From an uncultured Leifsonia sp. (lineage in GTDB: Bacteria; Actinomycetota; Actinomycetes; Actinomycetales; Microbacteriaceae): DNA of 56,365 nucleotides. The notes under the pieces are model-generated. The model did not search any database. It saw only the letters and a list, made by a program, of their open reading frames with translations, and was not told where the DNA came from. Shown here in pieces: positions 50,215 through 56,365 of the stretch. Position 1 is the stretch's first letter. The number at the start of each line of letters is the position of its first letter. The stretch is taken from positions 1-56,365 of the forward strand of contig NZ_CAMFLC010000026.1 of the NCBI RefSeq assembly GCF_945957465.1, in the 5' to 3' direction. The position numbers and the translations under genes were made by a program.

Positions 50215-50637
50215 TCAGAGGGAACGGCGACGGCGATTGCGCTGGGCGGCGCCGATAGCGCCCAGCAGCGCTGACACGACGATCACGAGACCGAGCAGCG
50301 CGACCCACAGTGCCCACGCCGCGCCCGGCGTCAGCGAGGCGATCCACACGGTCACGCCCGCCAGTCGTATGGGCGACGAGACCACGATCAGAGTCACGGT
50401 CGCGAACGCGACGAGCAGGATGCCCCAGACGATTCCGGCCCAGCGCACCGGCGGCCGCCCGGCGGGCGCGCTCGCCGAGACCGGGAGTGTCGCAGTGGAC
50501 AGGGGCGGGTGCAGGGGAGGCGCGGGGGTGGCGGAGCCGGACTGTGCAGCGTCCTCCAGCGAGATCGTGTCGGGCGCGTCCGGTCCGCTGCCCGGCGCCG
50601 TGGGTTCGGTGGCGGGGTGGTCCGCGTTCGTGGGCAT
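50215..50637 (-). CDS. Small two-helix membrane protein downstream of PspC gene
   Basis: 140 aa. Acidic, Pro/Thr-rich cytoplasmic start (1-65), two hydrophobic helices (about 68-88 and 106-130), and a basic end (QRNRRRRSL). No family recognised. AAGGAG precedes the ATG and only 11 nt separate it from the PspC gene stop, so the two are cotranscribed and probably serve the same envelope-stress response. Confidence 0.75.
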   Translation of the reverse strand: MPTNADHPATEPTAPGSGPDAPDTISLEDAAQSGSATPAPPLHPPLSTATLPVSASAPAGRPPVRWAGIVWGILLVAFATVTLIVVSSPIRLAGVTVWIASLTPGAAWALWVALLGLVIVVSALLGAIGAAQRNRRRRSL

Positions 50638-50648
50638 CTCGTTCTCCT

Positions 50649-52250
50649 TCACTTCTGGACTCGTTCGACGTGGATGTCGTCGATCTGTGCGATCCGGACG
50701 ACGACCTGCGGGGAGGACCCGGGTCCGACGAGCAGGTCCGTGCTGCAGCCGCCGAAGAACGCGGGGTCGCAGCGGTGCACCTGGTCGTCCCCCGACGGGG
50801 CCGTGACGACCACGGCTGAGACCGTCGCTGCCTGCAGCCGCACAGTCGCGTCGGCGGGGACGACGACCGTCGTCGCACCCGGCCCTTTCGCGAGGTTCAC
50901 GACGGGTGTTCCGGACGCGGTGAGGTCGCGGGACAGGTCGATGGTCGTCTCGCCCCAGCCTTGCAGGCAGTTGGCGCTGCCGGTCGGGCTGACCGACAGC
51001 TGCGATCCGTTGCTCGCGCCCGCATCCAACCGCACTCCGGGCGACGTCGGCAGCAGCGCCGCGAGCGCTGTGAGGGCGGCGAGCAGGATGCCGAGGAAGA
51101 TCAGGAAGCCGCTCCTGCGCCGTGCGATACCGGCGATGAGCACCGTCACGCCGAAGACGAGCGTCGCCGCGGCGAGCGATGCCGTCAGGGCGTAACCGGG
51201 CAGCCCGGTGAGCGTTCCCCAGAGCGCGCCGGCGAGGGAGCCGGCGACCAGTGCCAGGCCCACGGCGAGCCAGCCGATGGCCGCGCCCACGCGCGGATTG
51301 GCGGCGCGATAGGACGCCCGGCGGGCCTCGGCCTCCGCGTTCGCAGCGGACGCCTGCGCCCGCAGCTCGGCGGAACGCTGCGCCTTCACGGCGCGCATGT
51401 CGTCGGCCAGCCGCTGCTTCCATTGATCGTGCTCGGCCCTCCACTGCGCCTGGCGCTCACGCCAGTCGGCGACCTCCTCCTCGGTCGCCGCCGCACCGGG
51501 CGCCGGGGGCGCCGGCGGCTCGGAACCGATGGCGACGGCGGGCGGCGGGGGAGCGGACGCGCTCGCCGCAGCGGCCGGAGCGGCCGGAGCGGACGGAGCG
51601 GCTGCAGCGGCCGGAGCGGCTGTCGTGCCACCCGCCGGTGCCGGGCCGCCCCTGCCCGCTCGTCTGTCGGCATTGCGCACGGCGACGACGATGAGCGCGG
51701 CGGCCGCGCCGAGAACGACGAGAGTCCAGAAGATGCGCCCGACGATGTCGAACCAGCCGGGGTCGTGCCCGAACGGGCTGCCGAACCACCAGACCCCGTT
51801 GGTCCAGGGCAGCAGCGAGAGCACGATCAGCACGCCGATCGCGACGATCGGAGCCTCGAACTCGCCCTCGAACAGGCGCTGCAGGTGGATGCGGCCTTCT
51901 CGATCGGGGAGGAGCGCCCAGGCGATCGCGTAGAGCAGCACCACCGGGGCGCCGAGAAGGGCGGCGACCACCGCGATTCCCCGGACGATCAGCGGATCGA
52001 TGCCGATCCGGTACGCGATGCCCGCGCAGACCCCGCCGACCCAGCCGTCGGTGCGTGTAACCCCGAGGCTGCGCATCCAGTCGAAGAACCGGGTGCCGCG
52101 TCCGGAGAAGCCGGTCTGCGGGCCGCCGTAGGGGCCGGCCGGGTTCTGTGCTGCGCCGGGCGTCGCCGCGCCGGGCGTCGGTGCGCCGGGAGTCGCCGCG
52201 CCGGGCGTCGGTGCGCCGGGAGGGGGAGGGGTCGTACTGTCGTTCGCCAT
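50649..52250 (-). CDS. PspC-domain membrane protein
   Basis: 533 aa. N-terminal Pro-Gly-Ala-Thr repeats (TPGA units, about 10-34) lead to a PspC domain (about 64-120: GWVGGVCAGIAYRIGIDPLIVRGIAVVAALLG..LLYAIAWALLPD). Further helices, an Ala/Pro linker with a coiled coil (WRERQAQWRAEHDQWKQRL, about 262-305), three more helices and a beta-rich C-terminal domain (about 415-533) like the LiaI-LiaF/DUF4097 adhesin-like folds follow. Divergent from a PspC-kinase, it is the likely sensor or target of that system. CACGAT lies 6 nt before ATG. Confidence 0.88.
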   Translation of the reverse strand: MANDSTTPPPPGAPTPGAATPGAPTPGAATPGAAQNPAGPYGGPQTGFSGRGTRFFDWMRSLGVTRTDGWVGGVCAGIAYRIGIDPLIVRGIAVVAALLGAPVVLLYAIAWALLPDREGRIHLQRLFEGEFEAPIVAIGVLIVLSLLPWTNGVWWFGSPFGHDPGWFDIVGRIFWTLVVLGAAAALIVVAVRNADRRAGRGGPAPAGGTTAAPAAAAAPSAPAAPAAAASASAPPPPAVAIGSEPPAPPAPGAAATEEEVADWRERQAQWRAEHDQWKQRLADDMRAVKAQRSAELRAQASAANAEAEARRASYRAANPRVGAAIGWLAVGLALVAGSLAGALWGTLTGLPGYALTASLAAATLVFGVTVLIAGIARRRSGFLIFLGILLAALTALAALLPTSPGVRLDAGASNGSQLSVSPTGSANCLQGWGETTIDLSRDLTASGTPVVNLAKGPGATTVVVPADATVRLQAATVSAVVVTAPSGDDQVHRCDPAFFGGCSTDLLVGPGSSPQVVVRIAQIDDIHVERVQK

Positions 52251-52365
52251 GACTCGATCGTGGCGTGCAGCGAGCGCACGGCGCTATCGGGGGTCCCCCT
52301 GAGCCGACCCTGATTCCGGCGACCCGCGCTGTCGGGCCGCCCCGCCGTCTGCTTGGATTCCAGGT

Positions 52366-53568
52366 ATGGCCTCTGCACCCCTGCCCGGCGAGCGCGTGAA
52401 GCGCCCGCCGCTGGCCCGACCCCGCGACTGCGTGGTCGGCGGTGTGAGCGTCGCGCTCGCCGACCACCTGGGCTGGCCGGTCGCGGCCGTGCGCTGGATC
52501 CTGGTCGGCACCACCCTCCTCGGTGGCGCCGGCGTCCTCTTCTACCTCTGGCTGTGGGCGCTCACCCCGCTGCGCGACCCCGCTCCGGGCAGCTCGGACG
52601 AACGTGTCACCCGGCGGGTCGACGTGCCGTGGGTGCTGGCGATGGGCGGTGCGGTGTCCGGCGTCGTGTCGATCGTCCTGGTCGCCGCCGGTGCCGCGAA
52701 CGGGGCGTTCGGCGCCGTCGTCGCGTCGATCGTGCTGCTGGTGGCGGCCGTGCTCTGGCAGCAGCTCGTGGACGACGAGACCCCCGCACCGTCACGGCTC
52801 ACCCCGACCGGGTTCCGGCTCGCGTCCGGCGGGTTTCTGGTCGCGCTGGCCCTCGTGCTCAGCGGGATGCAGGGCGGCCGTTCGTCCGGCCTGCTGTGGC
52901 TCGCCATCATCGGGGCGACCTTCGCGGGAGCAGCGGTGATGGTGGGGCCCTGGGCGCTCCGGCTCTGGACGGAGCTGATCGCCGAGCGCACCGCGCGCGT
53001 CCGCGAGGAGCAGCGCGCCGAGATGGCCGCGCATCTGCACGACTCCGTCCTGCAGACGCTCGCCCTCATCCAGAACCGGGCGGGGGCCTCCAGCGAGGTC
53101 GGCAGGATCGCGCGCGCCCAGGAACGCGAGCTGCGCGACTGGCTGTACGCGGAGGCGGGGGAGGGCGCCGTGCCCGACGCCGAGGATCTCGCGATCGAGC
53201 TGCGCTCCGTGGCCGCAGCGCTGGAGGTCGACCACGCCGTGCACTTCGACGTCGTGAGCGCGGGGGAGCCGGTGCGGCGTGCGCCGGCGGAGCTGGCGGC
53301 CGCCGCCCGCGAGGCGATGCTCAACGCGGCCAGGCACGCGGGAGGCGATGTCTCGGTGTACATCGAGTCCGGAGGGGGCTCCGTCGACGTCTTCGTGCGC
53401 GATCGCGGCCCCGGCTTCGACATCGACGCGCTCCCGGAGGGGCGCCTGGGCGTGCGCGAGTCGATCATCGGCCGGATGCGCCGGGCGGGAGGCCGGGCGA
53501 CGGTCACAGCGCGCGACTCGGGAACCGAGGTCCACCTGACGGTCGAGCTGCCCGGCGAGCGAGAATGA
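52366..53568 (+). CDS. PspC-domain sensor histidine kinase
   Basis: 400 aa. N-terminal PspC domain (about 15-70: RDCVVGGVSVALADHLGWPVAAVRWILVGTTLLG) is followed by about four more helices, then a HisKA_3 dimerisation domain with the phospho-acceptor His in MAAHLHDSVLQTL (about 225), and a HATPase_c domain with AAREAMLNAARHAGG (N box) and VRDRGPGFD (G1 box). LiaS/NarL-type kinase probably sensing membrane state through PspC. Partner regulator starts 4 nt after its stop. Confidence 0.93.
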   Translation: MASAPLPGERVKRPPLARPRDCVVGGVSVALADHLGWPVAAVRWILVGTTLLGGAGVLFYLWLWALTPLRDPAPGSSDERVTRRVDVPWVLAMGGAVSGVVSIVLVAAGAANGAFGAVVASIVLLVAAVLWQQLVDDETPAPSRLTPTGFRLASGGFLVALALVLSGMQGGRSSGLLWLAIIGATFAGAAVMVGPWALRLWTELIAERTARVREEQRAEMAAHLHDSVLQTLALIQNRAGASSEVGRIARAQERELRDWLYAEAGEGAVPDAEDLAIELRSVAAALEVDHAVHFDVVSAGEPVRRAPAELAAAAREAMLNAARHAGGDVSVYIESGGGSVDVFVRDRGPGFDIDALPEGRLGVRESIIGRMRRAGGRATVTARDSGTEVHLTVELPGERE

Positions 53569-53572
53569 AGGC

Positions 53573-54241
53573 ATGACCGACGAGACGCCGCGTCCGATCA
53601 CCGTCGTGATCGTCGACGACCATTCGATCTTCCGCTCCGGGCTGCGGGCCGACCTCGACGACCGCCTCCGGGTGCTCGCCGAGGCGCAGGACGTCGACGG
53701 GGCCGTGGAGGCCATCCTCCGCACGCGCCCGGAGGTCGTGCTGCTCGACGTGCACCTCCCGGGCGGGGCAGGCGGAGGCGGCGCCGAAGTCGTGCGCCGC
53801 ACGGTGGCCGAGAACCCCGGCACGCGCTTCCTGGCCCTGAGCGTGTCCGACGCCGCCGAGGACGTGGTCGGCGTGATCCGCGCCGGGGCGCGCGGCTACC
53901 TGACGAAGGGGAGCTCAGGGCGTCAGGTGAGCGACGCCGTCGTGGCGGTCGCGGGCGGCGACGCGGTATTCTCGCCGAAGCTCGCCGGCTTCGTGCTCGA
54001 CGCCTTCGGGGCGACCGCCGGGGAGCAGGCGGAGACCACGGACGAGCTCGACCGGCTGTCCGCCCGCGAGCGGGAGGTCATGCGTCTGATCGCCCGCGGC
54101 TACTCGTACAAGGAGGTCGCGGCCGAGCTCTTCATCTCGGTCAAGACCGTCGAGACCCACGTCTCGGCGGTGCTCCGCAAGCTCCAGCTCTCGTCGCGTC
54201 ACGAGCTCACCGCCTGGGCGCTGGAGCGCAAGCTCCTGTAG
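53573..54241 (+). CDS. LuxR/NarL-type response regulator
   Basis: 222 aa. Receiver domain with acidic pocket VVIVDDHSIFRSGLRADL, phospho-acceptor Asp in VLLDVHLPGG (about 59) and the conserved Lys in YLTKGSSG. C-terminal LuxR helix-turn-helix LSAREREVMRLIARGYSYKEVAAELFISVKTVETHVSAVLRKLQL (about 157-201). Pairs with the PspC kinase immediately upstream; its likely targets include the divergent PspC operon. Confidence 0.95.
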   Translation: MTDETPRPITVVIVDDHSIFRSGLRADLDDRLRVLAEAQDVDGAVEAILRTRPEVVLLDVHLPGGAGGGGAEVVRRTVAENPGTRFLALSVSDAAEDVVGVIRAGARGYLTKGSSGRQVSDAVVAVAGGDAVFSPKLAGFVLDAFGATAGEQAETTDELDRLSAREREVMRLIARGYSYKEVAAELFISVKTVETHVSAVLRKLQLSSRHELTAWALERKLL

Positions 54242-54253
54242 CCCGCGGCGTTT

Positions 54254-54282
54254 TTGCGAGGGGGTCGTGCGTCCCGTACACT
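54254..54282 (+). promoter_or_regulatory. Promoter of the tRNA-Trp / secE transcript
   Basis: TTGCGA (54254-54259), 17-nt spacer, TACACT (54277-54282). A hairpin (CGCGAAGCC with GGTTTCGCG, about 54332-54354) lies between it and the tRNA and may guide processing. Confidence 0.55.
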
Positions 54283-54362
54283 GGATCGCGGTGGTTGAAT
54301 CTGCCAAGCTTTTCTGCGCCTATTTTCGCGAAGCCAGGAGGGTTTCGCGGTTCACAATCCCT

Positions 54363-54435
<73 letters not shown>

Positions 54436-54477
54436 CAAACCGGCATTCCGATGCCGGTCCACGAAAGGTGTAACGAG

Positions 54478-54750
54478 GTGGCCCGAAAGGTAATCGACGA
54501 GCCGAGCGAGGAAATCGTCGCCAACGCCAAGAAGGACCGCGCCGCCAGGCGCAACCCCTTCGCGCGGATCGCCCTGTTCATCCGGCAGGTCATCGGCGAG
54601 CTCAAGAAGGTCGTCACGCCGACGCGCAAGGAGCTTCTGAGCTACACCGGCGTCGTGCTCGTCTTCGTGGTGATCATGATGGCGATCGTGTCCCTGCTCG
54701 ACTGGGTGTTCGGTCTCGGCGTCGTGTGGGTCTTCGGCAACCCGAAGTAA
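54478..54750 (+). CDS. secE: Preprotein translocase subunit SecE
   Basis: 90 aa. A charged N-terminus is followed by the conserved amphipathic helix FIRQVIGELKKVVTPTRKELLSYTGVVLVFVVIMM and one membrane helix (about 54-80). Essential small subunit of the SecYEG channel. GTG 54478 is taken as start (AAGG 9 nt upstream, VARKVIDEPSEE); the open frame before it runs through the tRNA. Followed by nusG, the usual order. Confidence 0.95.
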   Translation: MARKVIDEPSEEIVANAKKDRAARRNPFARIALFIRQVIGELKKVVTPTRKELLSYTGVVLVFVVIMMAIVSLLDWVFGLGVVWVFGNPK

Positions 54751-54804
54751 GCCCCGCCAGCCGACCGGCCGCACGGCCATACCGACAGAAATGGAATGAA
54801 TTCA

Positions 54805-55725
54805 GTGTCTGAGACGAACCGCGACGACGTGGACTGGGCGACCGCCGCCGAGCAGTCCTCCGAAGACGACGAGGCGCAGACGGGCAACGTCCTGGAGCGC
54901 GACGAGGAGTCGTCCGACCCCGCGGAGCACGAGGCGCTGCACATCGTCTCCGAAGACGGCACCGAGATCGATCTCGACGCCGTGCTCGACGCGATGGCCG
55001 AGGCCGTCGACCCCGAGGCCGACCGCGCCGTCGACGAAGCGCTCGAGGTCGACTCGGCCGAGGAAGCCGAGGCCGCTCAGGAGGCCGTCGAGGACGAGGA
55101 CGAGGTCGCTGCGGACCCCTACGAGGAGTTCCGCGCAGAACTGCGCGCCAAGTTCGGCAAGTGGTACGTCATCCACTCCTACGCGGGCTTCGAGCGCCGC
55201 GTGAAGTCCAACATCGAGAACCGCATGGTCTCCATGAACATGGAGGACTTCATCTTCGAGGTCCAGGTCCCCATGGAGGACGTGGTCGAGATCAAGAACG
55301 GCCAGCGCAAGATGGTCAACCGCGTGCGCATCCCCGGCTACGTGCTGGTGCGCATGGACCTCAACGAGGACAGCTGGTCGGTCGTCCGCCACACGCCCGG
55401 CGTCACCGGCTTCGTCGGCAACGCGCACAACCCGACGCCGCTTCGCTTCGAGGAGGCCTTCTCGATGCTGAAGAGCCTCGTGCAGGTCGACCAGGCTCCG
55501 GCCAAGGGCGCCGCCAAGGGCCAGAAGGCCGCCGCGCGGGTCATCCCGGCCGAGGTCGACTTCGAGATCGGCGAGACCATCACGATCAAGGAGGGCTCGT
55601 TCGCGGGTCTGCCTGGCTCGATCAGCGAGATCAAGCCGGAGAGCGGCAAGCTCACCGTCCTGGTCTCCCTCTTCGAGCGCGAGACGCCGGTCGAGCTCAG
55701 CTTCGACCAGGTCACGAAGCTCTGA
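54805..55725 (+). CDS. nusG: Transcription termination/antitermination protein NusG
   Basis: 306 aa. The first 105 residues are an acidic, low-complexity extension (Glu/Asp/Ala-rich) seen in actinobacterial NusG. The NGN domain starts at KWYVIHSYAGFERRVKSNIENR and contains GYVLVRMDLNEDSWSVVRHTPGVTGFVG; the KOW domain ends the protein (ETITIKEGSFAGLPGSISEIKPESGKLTVLVSLFERETPVEL). Binds RNA polymerase, Rho and ribosome. GTG 54805 assumed; ATG 54796, three codons upstream, is possible. Confidence 0.96.
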   Translation: MSETNRDDVDWATAAEQSSEDDEAQTGNVLERDEESSDPAEHEALHIVSEDGTEIDLDAVLDAMAEAVDPEADRAVDEALEVDSAEEAEAAQEAVEDEDEVAADPYEEFRAELRAKFGKWYVIHSYAGFERRVKSNIENRMVSMNMEDFIFEVQVPMEDVVEIKNGQRKMVNRVRIPGYVLVRMDLNEDSWSVVRHTPGVTGFVGNAHNPTPLRFEEAFSMLKSLVQVDQAPAKGAAKGQKAAARVIPAEVDFEIGETITIKEGSFAGLPGSISEIKPESGKLTVLVSLFERETPVELSFDQVTKL

Positions 55726-55847
55726 CGGGAAACATACAGGGCCTCCCCACTGTTTTACGCACCACCGGGTCTCGGAAGGGCCGAGAAACCGGGAGAGCGC
55801 CGCGGGCCTGACGCCCACGTGCTCGAATACACAAAGAAGGAAGAGAC
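55726..55847 (+). promoter_or_regulatory. Leader between nusG and rplK
   Basis: 122 nt. TCTCGG (55771-55776 region) can pair with CCGAGA around AAGGG, followed by an A/G-rich ribosome binding site (GAAGGAAGAG) before rplK. May carry the rplKA promoter or autoregulatory leader. Confidence 0.35.
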
Positions 55848-56279
55848 ATGGCACCGAAGAAGAAGGTCACCGGTCTGATCAAGCTTCAGATCAACGCCGG
55901 CGCTGCCAACCCGGCCCCGCCGATCGGCCCGGCCCTGGGTCAGCACGGCGTGAACATCATGGAGTTCTGCAAGGCGTACAACGCAGCGACCGAGTCGCAG
56001 CGCGGCAACGTCATCCCGGTCGAGATCACCGTGTACGAGGACCGCTCGTTCACGTTCGTCCTGAAGACGCCGCCCGCGGCCGAGCTGATCAAGAAGGCGG
56101 CAGGCGTCGCCAAGGGCTCCGGCGTCCCGCACACCACCAAGGTCGGCAAGCTGACCCAGGAGCAGGTGCGTTCCATCGCCGAGCAGAAGATGGTCGACCT
56201 CAACGCCAACGACATCGACGCGGCGTCGAAGATCATCGCAGGCACCGCCCGTTCGATGGGCATCACGGTCGAGGCCTGA
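55848..56279 (+). CDS. rplK: 50S ribosomal protein L11
   Basis: 143 aa, normal length. N-terminal [37 protein letters not shown] and C-terminal [29 protein letters not shown] are diagnostic. Binds 23S rRNA at the GTPase-associated centre; target site region of thiopeptides. GAAGGAAGAG upstream of ATG. Confidence 0.99.
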   Translation: MAPKKKVTGLIKLQINAGAANPAPPIGPALGQHGVNIMEFCKAYNAATESQRGNVIPVEITVYEDRSFTFVLKTPPAAELIKKAAGVAKGSGVPHTTKVGKLTQEQVRSIAEQKMVDLNANDIDAASKIIAGTARSMGITVEA

Positions 56280-56359
56280 GCCCCGACCCCCACGTCATCC
56301 AGACATCACCGTGGCAGAGCCGGCCAGGCTCGCACCACATTCTCGTTAGGAGAAATCTC

Positions 56360-56365
56360 ATGGCA
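56360..56365 (+). CDS. rplA: 50S ribosomal protein L1, first two codons only
   Basis: ATG GCA at the very end of the window, preceded by TTAGGAGAAATCTC, a good ribosome binding site. Identity is inferred from the universal rplK-rplA order. Confidence 0.7.

Overview
The window is high-GC DNA from an actinobacterium. Gene content (furA-katA pair, secE-nusG-rplK-rplA order, RecQ with a C-terminal phosphoribosyltransferase-like segment, FtsX-type ABC exporter, PspC/two-component stress locus), near-universal G/C third positions and many leaderless starts suggest the Microbacteriaceae (Leifsonia-like). The genus is inference. The DNA looks chromosomal. I see no transposase, integrase, rRNA or CRISPR array.

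Layout. 1-606: no convincing gene, three inverted-repeat structures. 607-6.6 kb: aldose 1-epimerase (minus), then a CP-ATP-grasp / alpha-E / transglutaminase-like operon, a D-Ala-D-Ala ligase and a small membrane protein. 6.6-13.4 kb: PucR regulator divergent from gabT-gabD, a universal stress protein, a ZIP metal transporter under a DtxR/IdeR-type iron box, and a fragment resembling a short-chain dehydrogenase start. 13.4-19.1 kb: small dimerisation protein, PhzF, Vgb-like propeller, katA-furA, DUF2200 and an HprK-like/PqqD-like fusion. 19.3-24 kb: Na+/H+ antiporter, TetR with a 14-TM efflux pump, and a zinc-ribbon/T5orf172 protein. 24.2-33.3 kb: a four-gene ABC exporter (two giant FtsX permeases, two ATPases), DUF4386 protein and TetR. 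33.3-39.9 kb: Ppx/GppA phosphatase, a 27-codon mini-gene with its own elaborate promoter and terminator, hadA-hadB-murB, a Gly-rich protein and RecQ. 40-49.8 kb: exopolysaccharide locus (GT4, Wzy-like, Wzz/BY-kinase, PqqD-like, HprK-like, Wzb-like phosphatase, LCP, sugar-phosphate transferase, nucleotidyltransferase). 50.2-54.2 kb: PspC protein, small membrane protein, PspC-kinase and LuxR response regulator. 54.3-56.4 kb: tRNA-Trp, secE, nusG, rplK and the first two codons of rplA.

Three patterns cut across the genes. First, the larger gaps between convergent genes are filled with short palindromic repeats of several unrelated sequence families. Second, many genes start exactly 6 nt after a TANNNT -10 hexamer, which implies leaderless mRNAs. 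Third, the mini-gene at 34535-34618 has paired NrdR-box-like sites, a separate perfect dyad between them, a leader hairpin, a good ribosome binding site, a C-terminal CxxC-Gln and a perfect terminator. It is the best candidate here for something undescribed. The EPS locus with PqqD, HprK-like and nucleotidyltransferase genes, and the polyglutamine tail encoded beside a transglutaminase-like gene, are the next most interesting.
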